A stretch of DNA of 64,000 nucleotides from positions 6,758,001-6,822,000 of the forward strand of contig NZ_JACHDP010000001.1 in NCBI RefSeq assembly GCF_014201145.1, given 5' to 3'. Below the pieces are notes generated by a model. That model was not told the DNA's origin, ran no database searches, and saw only the letters and a program-made list of their open reading frames with translations. The translations under genes and the position numbers were made by a program. This DNA comes from Micromonospora parathelypteridis (GTDB lineage: Bacteria > Actinomycetota > Actinomycetes > Mycobacteriales > Micromonosporaceae). Positions 9,504-17,603 of the stretch are shown piece by piece. Numbering within the stretch: the stretch's first letter is position 1; every line of letters begins with the position of its first letter.

Positions 9504-10808
9504 TCAACGACCTCCGAAGCCCTGAACGGCACCCTCCTGAACGAGATCCCGGGATTCCGGGTGACCCGGATCATCGGCCGGGGCGGCGGCACGCAGCGCC
9601 GCCTCGACCCGGCGGTTGCTGGTCATGGTCGCCGTGACGGCGGTCATGGCAAGGAGGACGCCGCCGGCGGCGTAGAGCGGGGTGCGTACGTCGTAGGCGG
9701 CGGCCAGCCAGCCGCCGAGGAAGGCACCGAACGGGGCGGCGCACATGGCGAGCATGCGGGAGGTGGAGGCGACCCGCCCCATCAGGTGGGCAGGGACGAT
9801 CGCCTGTCGCAGGGAAGGGCCGAGCACCATCGTGGCGCCCATGCCCGCTCCGCAGACGGCGAGCGCGAGGCCGGCGACGTACGGGTTCGGGGCGGCGGCG
9901 AGACCCAGGATGGCGAGCCCTTCGACTGCGGCCGTGCAGGTCAGCGCGGTTCCGGTGCCGAGTCGTCGGCCGAGGAACGAGGCGATCCCCGCGCCGAGCA
10001 GGCCGCCGGTGGCCTCCGCGGTGAGGAGCAGGCCGAAGCCGTAGGTGTCGATGCCGAGACGGTCGTGCGCGAAGAGGGCGAGGACGGTCTCCACGGCGAG
10101 GAAGGCGACGTTCCCGACCGCCGGACGCAGCGCGAGCCCGAGCAGCAGCCGATCCCGGAAGACGTACGAGGCCCCGGCCCGCGCCTGCCGAAGCAACGAC
10201 TCGCGAGCCTGCGGAACCGGCCGGGGTACGGCAGGCAACGACCGTACGAGCAGCGCGGAGAGCGTGAACGACACCGCGTCGGCGAGCAGCGGGACCGCCC
10301 GTCCGAGCGCGAGCAGGGCACTGCCCAGGGGCGGCCCCGCGAAGCCGGACGCGGCGGTCTGGGTGCCGCGCAGGCGGGAGTTGGCTCGCTCCAGGAGCGC
10401 GGGGTGCCGGCCGAGCAGATCCGGCAGATAGGCCGTGGCGGCCGTGTCGAAGAAGAGTCCGCCGAGGCCGAGCAGGAAGGCGACGGCCGCGAGTAGCGGA
10501 ATGCTCAGCACGTCGAGCGCGGCCGCCGCTACCGGTATCGCGAGCAGCACCGCACGCGCCGCGTCCGCGACCCACATCGTGCGGCGGCGGTCCCAGCGGT
10601 CCACCAGCGCACCGCCGAGCACCCCGAAGAGCAGCCACGGCAGCGTTCCGGCGGCCGTGACGACGGCGAGCGCCATCGGATCCCGCGTCAACGTCAACGC
10701 GAGCAGCGGCAGCGCGGCATGCATCACCCCGTCACCGAGCGAGGACACCGTCTGCGCAGTCCACAGCCGCCCGAACCCGGTCGGCAACTTCTGGACGTCT
10801 GAGGTCAT
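9504..10808 (-). CDS. MFS exporter (EntS-like, 12 TM)
   Basis: About 434 residues with twelve predicted hydrophobic segments and the MFS loop motif GALVDRWDRRRTMW after TM2. The fold and the motif FDTAATAYLPDLLGR are typical of the EntS/antibiotic-efflux MFS group. Start at ATG 10808 is supported by GAGGGGG eight bases upstream. The frame stays open upstream through the N-terminal stump of an ArsR-like regulator, whose operator still precedes the unit. Same strand as rox, about 350 bp away, so it may serve rifamycin or another drug's efflux; the substrate is unproven. Confidence 0.85.
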   Translation of the reverse strand: MTSDVQKLPTGFGRLWTAQTVSSLGDGVMHAALPLLALTLTRDPMALAVVTAAGTLPWLLFGVLGGALVDRWDRRRTMWVADAARAVLLAIPVAAAALDVLSIPLLAAVAFLLGLGGLFFDTAATAYLPDLLGRHPALLERANSRLRGTQTAASGFAGPPLGSALLALGRAVPLLADAVSFTLSALLVRSLPAVPRPVPQARESLLRQARAGASYVFRDRLLLGLALRPAVGNVAFLAVETVLALFAHDRLGIDTYGFGLLLTAEATGGLLGAGIASFLGRRLGTGTALTCTAAVEGLAILGLAAAPNPYVAGLALAVCGAGMGATMVLGPSLRQAIVPAHLMGRVASTSRMLAMCAAPFGAFLGGWLAAAYDVRTPLYAAGGVLLAMTAVTATMTSNRRVEAALRAAAPADDPGHPESRDLVQEGAVQGFGGR

Positions 10809-10955
10809 TTGTCGTCCCCCTCGGCCTGCACGGCCCGGATCCGGCGGCGCGATCGCCAGCGCGGAGGTGATCCGGTGACGGGTGCGGTTGGAATCGCTGC
10901 GTACCTGCTCGTCAGGGGTGACGTGGAACGTCTCGGGAAGATCATCGGTGGTCAT
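10809..10955 (-). pseudogene. N-terminal remnant of an ArsR-type regulator
   Basis: Reading from ATG 10955, the first 34 residues (MTTDDLPETFHVTPDEQVRS, ending TRHRITSALA) look like the start of an ArsR/winged-helix repressor up to its second helix; typical members read on as ...RHRILSALA followed by the HTH. Here the sequence becomes a Pro/Gly/Arg-rich linker and runs in frame into the MFS start, so the DNA-binding and dimerisation parts are missing. A deletion joining the regulator's head to the transporter is the simplest explanation. A functional 516-residue fusion is less likely, since the exporter has its own ribosome site. Confidence 0.55.
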
Positions 10956-10962
10956 GCCGCCA

Positions 10963-10984
10963 ATGGTCAAGATTTCTTGACCAT
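10963..10984. promoter_or_regulatory. ArsR-type operator
   Basis: ATGGTCAAGA-TT-TCTTGACCAT is a perfect inverted repeat with 10-bp arms, seven bases upstream of the ArsR remnant start; a third half-site TAGTCAAG follows. Its position over the presumed promoter fits autorepression by the now truncated regulator. Confidence 0.7.
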
Positions 10985-11081
10985 TAGTCAAGGGGGTTTG
11001 TTCCGGCTTCGGTCCTCCCCCCCTTCTCGACCTCCCCGGCGTTCGTCTGGACACGGCTGATCCGGACCGCTCCGATGCAGT

Positions 11082-11097
11082 GATCCAGCACTGGATC
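11082..11097. promoter_or_regulatory. Small palindrome upstream of the S9 peptidase
   Basis: GATCCAG-CA-CTGGATC, 7-bp arms, 40 bp before the peptidase start. Possible operator; no regulator gene is adjacent. Confidence 0.35.
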
Positions 11098-11137
11098 GAG
11101 CGGCGGGTTACCCGCGTGGTGTTGGCAGACTGATCGC

Positions 11138-13039
11138 ATGACAGGTCTGAGCGCCGAGCTCGTGGTCGACGGTCGTGACCCGCAGACCCCGGCGCTCGCC
11201 CCGAACAGGCGCCTGCTCTGCTACGTCCTCGCTCCCGTCAGCCGGACCGGTGACCATCTCGACACCGAACTCTGGCTCGTCGACACCGATGGCGTCGTCG
11301 CGTCGCACCGGGCGACAGGCGACACCGCAACCGAGTCCCGGCCACGATGGTCGGCCGACTCGGAGACGCTGTTCTTCCTGTCCGACCGCGCCGACCGCGG
11401 TCTCCCGCAGTTGCACGGGCTCAACCTCGCCGCCGCCATGATGACCACGTTGACCAGCTGGCGCGCCGGCGTCATCGACCATCTGCCGCTCACCGACCCC
11501 AATGTGGTCGCTCTGCTCGCCGAGGACGAACCCACCGAGCAGGACGCGCGCCGTGCCCGGGACCGCGACGACGCCATCGTCGTCGGCGAGCGCGAACCGC
11601 GTGCCCGGCTGCGCCTGCTCGACCTGCGTACCGGCCGGGTCACCACCCCGAATGTGTTCGGTGACCGGCACGTCGTGGAACTGCGGCAACGTCCCGACGG
11701 CGGCCCACTTGCCGTGCTGACCGGGGCCAGCGCCGACAACGATTACGGCCCGCGCACCGGCCAACTGCACCTGTTCGACCCCACGACCGGGATTGCGGAG
11801 AACCTCGGACCGGTCGGGGCAGATGCACGATCTCTGGCCTGGTGGCCGGGCGAAGACGGTTGGCACCTCGCTTACATCGCGCTCACCCCACCGGTCCTGC
11901 AGGCCGGCACTGCCGTGTTCGACCTGGCCGTGGACAGCCGCGTCCTGCGCAACCGCACCGCTGGTCTACCGATGTGCCCCACCAAACTCTGCCAGACCGA
12001 TGCCGCCCCGCTGGTTGTGTTCGCCGACGGCCTGAACACGACCCTGGCCCGGCTCAACCCCACCGACCTCACGACCCTGTCGCATCACCCCGGACGCCTC
12101 GACAACCTCACCGCCACACCTACCGGCGAGGACATCGCGGTACTTACCGGCACCCGCTATCAACCTGCGAACGTCCACATCGGCCCGCCGGCCGGGCCGC
12201 TGCGGAGAATCACCAACACCCGCCCGGAACTGGACGGCATCGCGCTCGGCACGCAACAACCGCTGGCCTACCGCGCCGCCGACGGCCTCGACCTGGACGG
12301 CTTGCTCGTGCTGCCGGTCGGAAGAACCGCATCGGAAGGCCCGTTCCCGCTGGTCACGATCGTGCACGGAGGCCCGTACGATCGCTACGCCGATCGTTGC
12401 CAGTTGTTCTGGTACCCCAGCGCGCAGTGGCTGGCCGCCGCCGGCTACGCCGTGTTGCTTCCCAACCCGCGCGGCGGCCAGGGCCATGGTCATCAGTTCG
12501 CCGCCAGCGTCGCCGGTCAGGTCGGACAGCAGGAGTGGACCGACATCCTGACCGGCATCGACCTGCTCATCGCCGAGGGCATCGCCGACCCCGACCGGCT
12601 GGGCATCGCTGGCTGGAGCCACGGCGGCTTCATGTCCGCCTGGGCCGTCGGCCAGACCGACCGCTTCCGCGCCGCGCTGGTCGGCGCCGGCGTCATCGAC
12701 TGGGGCATGCTCGCCGCGACCGGGGAGAACGGCCAGTTCGAAGCCGCGCTCGGCGGCAGCACTGGCTGGTCCGGCATCGGCCCACACCCGCATGACGCGG
12801 TCAGCCCGATCTCCTTCGCCAGCCACATCCGCACTCCAGTGCTCATCTTGCACGGCGCCGAGGACACCAACGTTCCGCTCGGACAGGCCGTGTACCTCCA
12901 CCGGGCGCTGCGTCACTACGACGTCGAGCACGAGTTCGTGATCTACCCGAGAGAGGGCCACTCGATCCGGGAACGCAACCACCAACTCGACGTCCTGCGC
13001 CGGACCCGCGCCTGGTTTGATCGCTGGCTTCGGCGCTGA
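11138..13039 (+). CDS. S9-family serine peptidase (acylaminoacyl/dipeptidyl peptidase-like)
   Basis: About 633 residues. The N-terminal ~370 residues are repeated beta-strand modules of a propeller (WSADSETLFFLSDRADRG is a typical TolB/WD-like blade). The C-terminal alpha/beta-hydrolase domain carries oxyanion segment HGGPYDRY and the triad Ser494 (GWSHGGF), Asp576 (GAEDTNVP) and His608 (REGHS). Such enzymes cleave short peptides or remove N-acyl amino acids; the propeller limits access to small substrates. No signal peptide, so cytoplasmic. The start has no strong ribosome site but fits the propeller beginning. It stands alone after a divergent exporter. Confidence 0.9.
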   Translation: MTGLSAELVVDGRDPQTPALAPNRRLLCYVLAPVSRTGDHLDTELWLVDTDGVVASHRATGDTATESRPRWSADSETLFFLSDRADRGLPQLHGLNLAAAMMTTLTSWRAGVIDHLPLTDPNVVALLAEDEPTEQDARRARDRDDAIVVGEREPRARLRLLDLRTGRVTTPNVFGDRHVVELRQRPDGGPLAVLTGASADNDYGPRTGQLHLFDPTTGIAENLGPVGADARSLAWWPGEDGWHLAYIALTPPVLQAGTAVFDLAVDSRVLRNRTAGLPMCPTKLCQTDAAPLVVFADGLNTTLARLNPTDLTTLSHHPGRLDNLTATPTGEDIAVLTGTRYQPANVHIGPPAGPLRRITNTRPELDGIALGTQQPLAYRAADGLDLDGLLVLPVGRTASEGPFPLVTIVHGGPYDRYADRCQLFWYPSAQWLAAAGYAVLLPNPRGGQGHGHQFAASVAGQVGQQEWTDILTGIDLLIAEGIADPDRLGIAGWSHGGFMSAWAVGQTDRFRAALVGAGVIDWGMLAATGENGQFEAALGGSTGWSGIGPHPHDAVSPISFASHIRTPVLILHGAEDTNVPLGQAVYLHRALRHYDVEHEFVIYPREGHSIRERNHQLDVLRRTRAWFDRWLRR

Positions 13040-13579
13040 GGGAGCGCGTGGATCAGACGTGTTCCCGTGCCTGCTCTCCACGCCAAACGAGGACTCACCG
13101 CCTCGTCTGCGAAGCGACACCCGTTCGCTGAGCTCGACGCTTGCGCTCCGATTGTCGGATTGCCGGTAACGATAATTCGCTAAATCATCACCGCAAAAGG
13201 GGCGAATCCGCAGTGCACCATAATGACAGTTCTTGTGCGTAAGGAATCAGCATGGTGTAAGTGCACCGAGCCGGCGCGGGCGACTGGCGCGCCGCGAGGT
13301 CAGGCGGCTGGTTCTCGAAGCTCGTCCCGCAGGTGAAGACTCACCGACGTTCAGGGATGAAGTCGCAGGACGCGCAGACGAACGATGTCACTTCACGGAC
13401 ACTGTCGTGTCGCTCAACAGCGAGGGCTCAGACCTCTCGGGGCGGCACGGGCGAGCATTGGGCGACCGGCCGCGCCGACAAAGGACTCTGGCGGCCGAAG
13501 TTGCTTGAACTCGGCCACGATCCTCGCCAATACCGACTGAGTGGCGATTCCGGGATCGGACCGCACGGAGGGGCTGAGA
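13040..13579. other. 540-bp gene-poor, compositionally mixed stretch
   Basis: No gene I can support. The part from about 13140 to 13260 is clearly more A/T-rich than its surroundings and holds a direct repeat of AGTGCACC (13212 and 13260). A tiny frame at 13223-13336 encodes 37 residues beginning MTVLVRKESAWCKC, but it has no clear ribosome site. The rest is high-GC without consistent codon bias on either strand, as expected of decayed or non-coding DNA. Confidence 0.5.
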
Positions 13580-14041
13580 CTACGAGCGGCCGTACGCGGC
13601 GCGGGCCCTGGCTACCTCGGCGGCCTCGCGTTCACGCCACCGGCGCTGAGCCTCCCGGTTGCACGTTCGACAGACCCGACGGTACCGGCCGGTCGCCGGG
13701 TCGAGTTCACGGTCGTGGCCGTTGCGGCATCGTGCCGGCTGAGTTCGGCTGCGGCAGGCCTCGGTCCGGCTGACCTGGCGCAGGTGTGTCGGCTCGATAC
13801 AGTCGGCAGCGCCGCAGGTCTGGTCGACGTCGAGGGCGGGGTCGTACCCGCCGACGAGGACAACGTACGCGGCAATGTGCGCCCATGCGCGACCCGCGAC
13901 TTTCTGGTGCGTTCCGCGTCGCGGCCCGTAGCCGTGAATGATCAGGCAGCCGTTCTCGGCGCGGTGTGAGCGCTCCAGTAGGTGGGCCTCCAGTGACTTT
14001 TCGGTGTGGTACCGGGACAGACCCTTCACGGCCGAGAGCAC
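13580..14041 (-). CDS. HNH-endonuclease-like zinc protein with altered active site
   Basis: About 153 residues from a GTG start. The central part resembles the HNH_3/phage-type HNH fold: conserved helix around RAWAHIAAYVV (51-61), then DVDQTC (71-76), C81 and H86 in CIEPTHLRQV, equivalent to the usual D-H-x-C...C...H. The catalytic His of the DH pair is Gln74 here. A second zinc-binding set follows: C105/H109 and C124/C127, then a basic tail. Such proteins nick DNA in phages and homing elements. The loss of the catalytic His suggests either a dead enzyme or a binding-only protein. Neighbouring sequence is atypical, consistent with transfer. Confidence 0.6.
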   Translation of the reverse strand: MLSAVKGLSRYHTEKSLEAHLLERSHRAENGCLIIHGYGPRRGTHQKVAGRAWAHIAAYVVLVGGYDPALDVDQTCGAADCIEPTHLRQVSRTEACRSRTQPARCRNGHDRELDPATGRYRRVCRTCNREAQRRWREREAAEVARARAAYGRS

Positions 14042-14278
14042 GGCGTCACCGTACCCGCATGCGCGGCCTCGCTCGACGGGAGACCAGGGCCAGTGGAGCG
14101 CCTGGGCGCCCAGATGCGCAGTCCATCACCACCGACGATCCCTCCTTTCCGGATGATGGTCCTGCGGAGAGGAGGGACACCTGGCGAGTAACAACGCGGA
14201 GCGCGAGCTGAAGTCGTTGCTGGTGCGGTGGCGTGACGAGCCTGGTCTGGTGCTCCACCGGTGTGGATACTGACTGCG
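14042..14278. other. 237-bp gap between HNH-like gene and MDR gene
   Basis: Divergent promoter space for the HNH-like gene (reverse) and the quinone reductase-like gene (forward). A frame from 14181 to 14273 preceded by GGAGGG would encode about 30 residues, but it lacks an accepted start codon, so it is not called. No other feature seen. Confidence 0.4.
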
Positions 14279-15187
14279 ATGTGGAAGATCGTGCAGAGCG
14301 AGCTGGGCGACCCTTCAGTGCTACGCCTGATCGAGGCGGATCGGCCGGAGCCGGGCCCGACCGAGGTGCTGGTCGAGGTACGCGCGGCCGGTGTCAACCC
14401 GGTCGACTGGAAGGTGCGGGCCCACGGTGGGATTCTCGGCCCGCCGCCGTTCACCGTCGGTTGGGAGATCTCCGGCGTCGTTTCCGCGCTCGGTCCGGGA
14501 GTGACCCGGTTCGCGGTGGGGGATGAGGTCTTCGGCATGCCCCGGTTTCCCAAGGAACTCGCCGGCTATGCCGAGTACGTCACCGCGCCGGCCCGACACC
14601 TCGCGAGAACCCCGCGCGTCATGGGCCAGGTCGAGGCGGGAGGGCTCGCCCTGGGCGGGTTGACCGCATGGCAGACGCTCGTCGAGACGGCCAATGTGCA
14701 GCCCGGTCAGCGGGTCCTCATCCCGGGGGCGGCGGGCGGGTTCGGGCACCTGGCGGTCCAGGTCGCCAAGGCGCTCGGCGCGTACGTGATCGGGACCGCC
14801 AGTGCGCCCAAGCACGACTTCGTGCGCGGGCTCGGCGCTGACGAGGTGGTCGACTACCGATCCGAGGACGTCGGCGCGGTCGTCAAAGACGTTGATCTCG
14901 CGATCGCCACGGTGTCCGGCCAACTTCCGGTGCTTGCGGCAACGCTGCGCCCCGGTGGCCTCATCGTCGCGCTCAACAGCGCGGAGGCGACGACCGTTCG
15001 CGATTTCGGCGGACTGTTTCTCTTGGCGGAGCCCGACCGGGCTGGACTCGAGGCACTGGCGACGCTGGTGGACGCCGGCAAACTACGGGTTCACGTCGAC
15101 AGAGTGTTTCCGCTCGCGGAGGCGGCCGAGGCACACCGGCGTGGTGAGACCGGTCGGACAACCGGCAAACTCGTCCTGGTGCCGTGA
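14279..15187 (+). CDS. NAD(P)-dependent MDR oxidoreductase (quinone reductase-like)
   Basis: About 302 residues. GroES-like N-terminal domain with the MDR signature RAAGVNPVDWKVR and GWEISGVV, then a Rossmann domain with VLIPGAAGGFGHLAVQVAKALGA (~140-162). No zinc-binding Cys/His set is visible, which points to the zeta-crystallin/quinone oxidoreductase branch rather than zinc alcohol dehydrogenases. It would reduce quinones or activated alkenes with NADPH in the cytoplasm. Start at ATG 14279; an in-frame GTG at 14261 is possible. The Nudix gene follows 64 bp later on the same strand. Confidence 0.88.
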   Translation: MWKIVQSELGDPSVLRLIEADRPEPGPTEVLVEVRAAGVNPVDWKVRAHGGILGPPPFTVGWEISGVVSALGPGVTRFAVGDEVFGMPRFPKELAGYAEYVTAPARHLARTPRVMGQVEAGGLALGGLTAWQTLVETANVQPGQRVLIPGAAGGFGHLAVQVAKALGAYVIGTASAPKHDFVRGLGADEVVDYRSEDVGAVVKDVDLAIATVSGQLPVLAATLRPGGLIVALNSAEATTVRDFGGLFLLAEPDRAGLEALATLVDAGKLRVHVDRVFPLAEAAEAHRRGETGRTTGKLVLVP

Positions 15188-15251
15188 CGGGAGCGTCGAG
15201 ATGGGTCTGACGCCGGGGTCACCGCTTCGGGCACTCAGCGAGGAGGTCACT

Positions 15252-15734
15252 GTGATCGCGCAACGGCTGCGGGTCGCCGCGTACGCGGTGTGCTCGCGGG
15301 ACGAGCATCTGCTGCTGGCCCGTTGGGTTTCGCCGGATGGGGCTCGGCGGCACTGGACGCTGCCCGGCGGTGGGGTTGAGCACGCGGAGGATCCGTTCGA
15401 CGCCGTCGTGCGGGAGGTGGCTGAGGAGACGGGGTACGAGGCGCAGGTCGAGCTGTTGCTCGGCGTGAATTCGCGAACGAGGACCGTGGAGAGCTACGAG
15501 GGCGGGGTCGTCGACCTGCACATGCTGGGCATCTTCTACCGGGCCCGGATCGTTGGCGGCGATCTTCGACCTGAGACGGACGGCACGACCGACCTGGCAC
15601 AGTGGATACCAATCGCGCAGGTCGCCACCCTGGAGCGTTCCGCGGTTGTCGACATCGGGCTTGACTTGCATCGCGATACGCCACCCACCGGGCACAGGGA
15701 GCCGATCCCGACGACCAGCCTCCAGCGGCACTGA
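15252..15734 (+). CDS. Nudix hydrolase
   Basis: About 160 residues. The Nudix box is complete: GGVEHAEDPFDAVVREVAEE followed by TGY, giving the catalytic REVAEE metal-binding helix. Such enzymes hydrolyse nucleoside diphosphates linked to another moiety, often damaged nucleotides or sugar nucleotides. I chose GTG 15252 because AGGAGG lies five bases upstream and the first beta strand (RLRVAAYAVC) starts right after; an ATG at 15201 is in frame but has no such site. Substrate unknown. Confidence 0.88.
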   Translation: MIAQRLRVAAYAVCSRDEHLLLARWVSPDGARRHWTLPGGGVEHAEDPFDAVVREVAEETGYEAQVELLLGVNSRTRTVESYEGGVVDLHMLGIFYRARIVGGDLRPETDGTTDLAQWIPIAQVATLERSAVVDIGLDLHRDTPPTGHREPIPTTSLQRH

Positions 15735-15805
15735 TCAGCGAGCACCGACCTGGTTGCCGCGCTAGGCGGTTGACGACGGTTGAGGAACATCACCAGGCCG
15801 GCAGG

Positions 15806-16486
15806 TCAGGGCAGGTCGGTCACGACCACCTCACCCGGCATGGCGCCGGCCTGCGCGATGACTGTCCCGTCCGGCGCCCAGAATCCGGAGCCGCCCGCGG
15901 TCAACAGCGGCCCGTCCGGCCCCGCGCCGCAGGACAGCACCACATGCATCCGGTGCGTGGTCGCGCGCTCGCGCATTCGCGCATCGCGTGGGTCGGTAGG
16001 TGAGTTGAGGGTGCTCGCAACGTATACGTCGGCGCCGGCCGTGACCGTCGCGGCCGCATGCTCGGCAAGCGAGGCGTCCCGGCAGATCGCCAGCCCGAGC
16101 CGTCGCCCGTCGAGGTCGAGCACGACGTGCTTGTCGCCCGGAGTGAACCGCTGGTCCTCCGGTGGGTGCAGATGGATCTTCCGATAGGCCACCGTCACGC
16201 TCTCGCCGTCGACCAGCAACGTCGCGATGTAGGCGTGGCCATCAGCATCAGCGAGCGGCGCGCCGACCAACGCGACCGCGTCGGCATCGGCGCACGCCGC
16301 CACGATCGGGACCAGCCGCGGATCGTCGCAAGTCAACGCTGGCGCGTCGAGGTTGTACCCCGTCAGCGACAACTCCGGGAACACCACCAGCCTCGCCCCT
16401 GCCGTGCGCACGATCTTCGCATGAGTGGCCACGTTCGCGGTGACGTCGTACGCCACGACCGCAGGCTGGGCGACGGCGATGCGCAA
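15806..16486 (-). CDS. Carbon-nitrogen hydrolase (nitrilase superfamily)
   Basis: About 226 residues. Numbering from an in-frame ATG at 16516, the catalytic triad is Glu48 (FPELSLTGY), Lys113 (YRKIHLHPPE) and Cys145 (LAICRD). These enzymes cleave amides, carbamoyl groups or nitriles of small molecules. I prefer the TTG start at 16486: GGAGG lies five bases upstream and the protein would then open with RIAVAQPAV, the usual family beginning. The product is somewhat shorter than typical 260-280-residue members, mainly at the C-terminus. It precedes nothing on the same strand closely; its substrate is not predictable. Confidence 0.85.
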   Translation of the reverse strand: MRIAVAQPAVVAYDVTANVATHAKIVRTAGARLVVFPELSLTGYNLDAPALTCDDPRLVPIVAACADADAVALVGAPLADADGHAYIATLLVDGESVTVAYRKIHLHPPEDQRFTPGDKHVVLDLDGRRLGLAICRDASLAEHAAATVTAGADVYVASTLNSPTDPRDARMRERATTHRMHVVLSCGAGPDGPLLTAGGSGFWAPDGTVIAQAGAMPGEVVVTDLP

Positions 16487-16594
16487 GATTTCCTCCACGA
16501 GCTGGCCGATCGGCAAGATCCAATTCTAGACCACGTGCGTACGCGACCCCGGATCGCTCCGCTCACATCGACGCCCAGATGGAGCCCGATCTCG

Positions 16595-17530
16595 TCAACG
16601 GAAGCGGCTGTTCTTCGGATCGAGGTTGTGCACCTGGTCCGTCACGGCTGTCAGGAGGGCGGTGAGTGACGGAGCGGGTGGGGTGTCTCGGGTGGCGGCG
16701 ACCAGCCGGCGTCTGAGGGTGGTTTCGGCGATGTCTCGGATCGCGAGCGCGGGGTCGTTGCTGGGCAGGGTCAGGGCTGGCAACAGGGCGACGGCGGTGG
16801 CGGCCCGCACGAGTTCGAGTTGGACGTCGGCGTCGCTGGAGCGGTGCCGGAGGTCGGGTTCGTAGCCGCCGAGGGCGCGGCAGGTGCCGACGACCATGGC
16901 ATGGTGGCCGGTGCCTTCGGCGGACGCGGTCCAAATGTCGGAACGCAGGTCGGTGACCGCGACCGGTCCGCCGGCCTGGGCGAGCGGATGCGCGGCCGGA
17001 AGCACGATCTTCAGGGACTCTTCCAGCAAGGGTGTGAAACACAGCCCGGCCGGGCGGGGGCGGGGGTGGCTGTCGTACTCATCGCCGATGACGAGGTCGA
17101 CCGCGCCGAGGCGTAGACCTGGCAGGGACTGTTCGAGTTCCAGCTCGAAGATTTCCACCCGGACCTGCGGATGGTCGGCCTTCATGCGGGCCACGGCGGG
17201 GATCAGTAAGCGGCGGGCCGCCGATTGCAGGCCGCCGGCACGGACGGTGCCTCGGATGTCGCCGCTGAGGGCGGCGAGGTCGGCTTCTGCCGCTTCGGCG
17301 GCGGACAGCAGCACCCGGGCGTGCTGAGCGAGCAGGTGTCCGGCGTCGGTGAGCCGCACACCGCGCCCGGCTTTGTCGAGCAGCCGTGCGCCGACGTCCT
17401 TTTCCAGCAGGGCGAGCTGTTGGGAGATCGTGGACGGGCTGTAGCCCAGAGCCGCGGCGACCGCGGCCAGGGTGCCGCGTTCCTCGAACTCGCGCAGGAA
17501 GCGCAACCGCCGCAGGTCCAGCTCGATCAT
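16595..17530 (-). CDS. LysR-family transcriptional regulator
   Basis: About 311 residues. N-terminal winged HTH (LRRLRFLREFEERGTLAAVA, YSPSTISQQLALLEKDVGARL) followed by a linker helix and a periplasmic-binding-protein-like effector domain (~90-290). It is divergent from an EamA-family transporter with a 73-bp gap, the classic arrangement for a LysR regulator that activates its divergently transcribed target, in response to the transported metabolite or a precursor. The 73-bp gap is AT-richer but I see no strong T-N11-A palindrome. Confidence 0.92.
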   Translation of the reverse strand: MIELDLRRLRFLREFEERGTLAAVAAALGYSPSTISQQLALLEKDVGARLLDKAGRGVRLTDAGHLLAQHARVLLSAAEAAEADLAALSGDIRGTVRAGGLQSAARRLLIPAVARMKADHPQVRVEIFELELEQSLPGLRLGAVDLVIGDEYDSHPRPRPAGLCFTPLLEESLKIVLPAAHPLAQAGGPVAVTDLRSDIWTASAEGTGHHAMVVGTCRALGGYEPDLRHRSSDADVQLELVRAATAVALLPALTLPSNDPALAIRDIAETTLRRRLVAATRDTPPAPSLTALLTAVTDQVHNLDPKNSRFR

Positions 17531-17603
17531 GCGGGAATCCTAACGATTCACCCCTGGAAATCATCGCTGGACCCGATGCGTCGGCTGTCCGATCCTCGGG
17601 TGC

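Noticed and set aside
13233..13773. Forward-strand frames in the gap upstream of the HNH-like gene
   Set aside because: Arg/Ser-rich products without conserved motifs, overlapping the supported reverse-strand gene in part.
14181..14273. A ~30-codon frame preceded by GGAGGG, just before the MDR gene
   Set aside because: It would have to start at CTG, has mixed third-position composition and no recognised similarity; probably chance.
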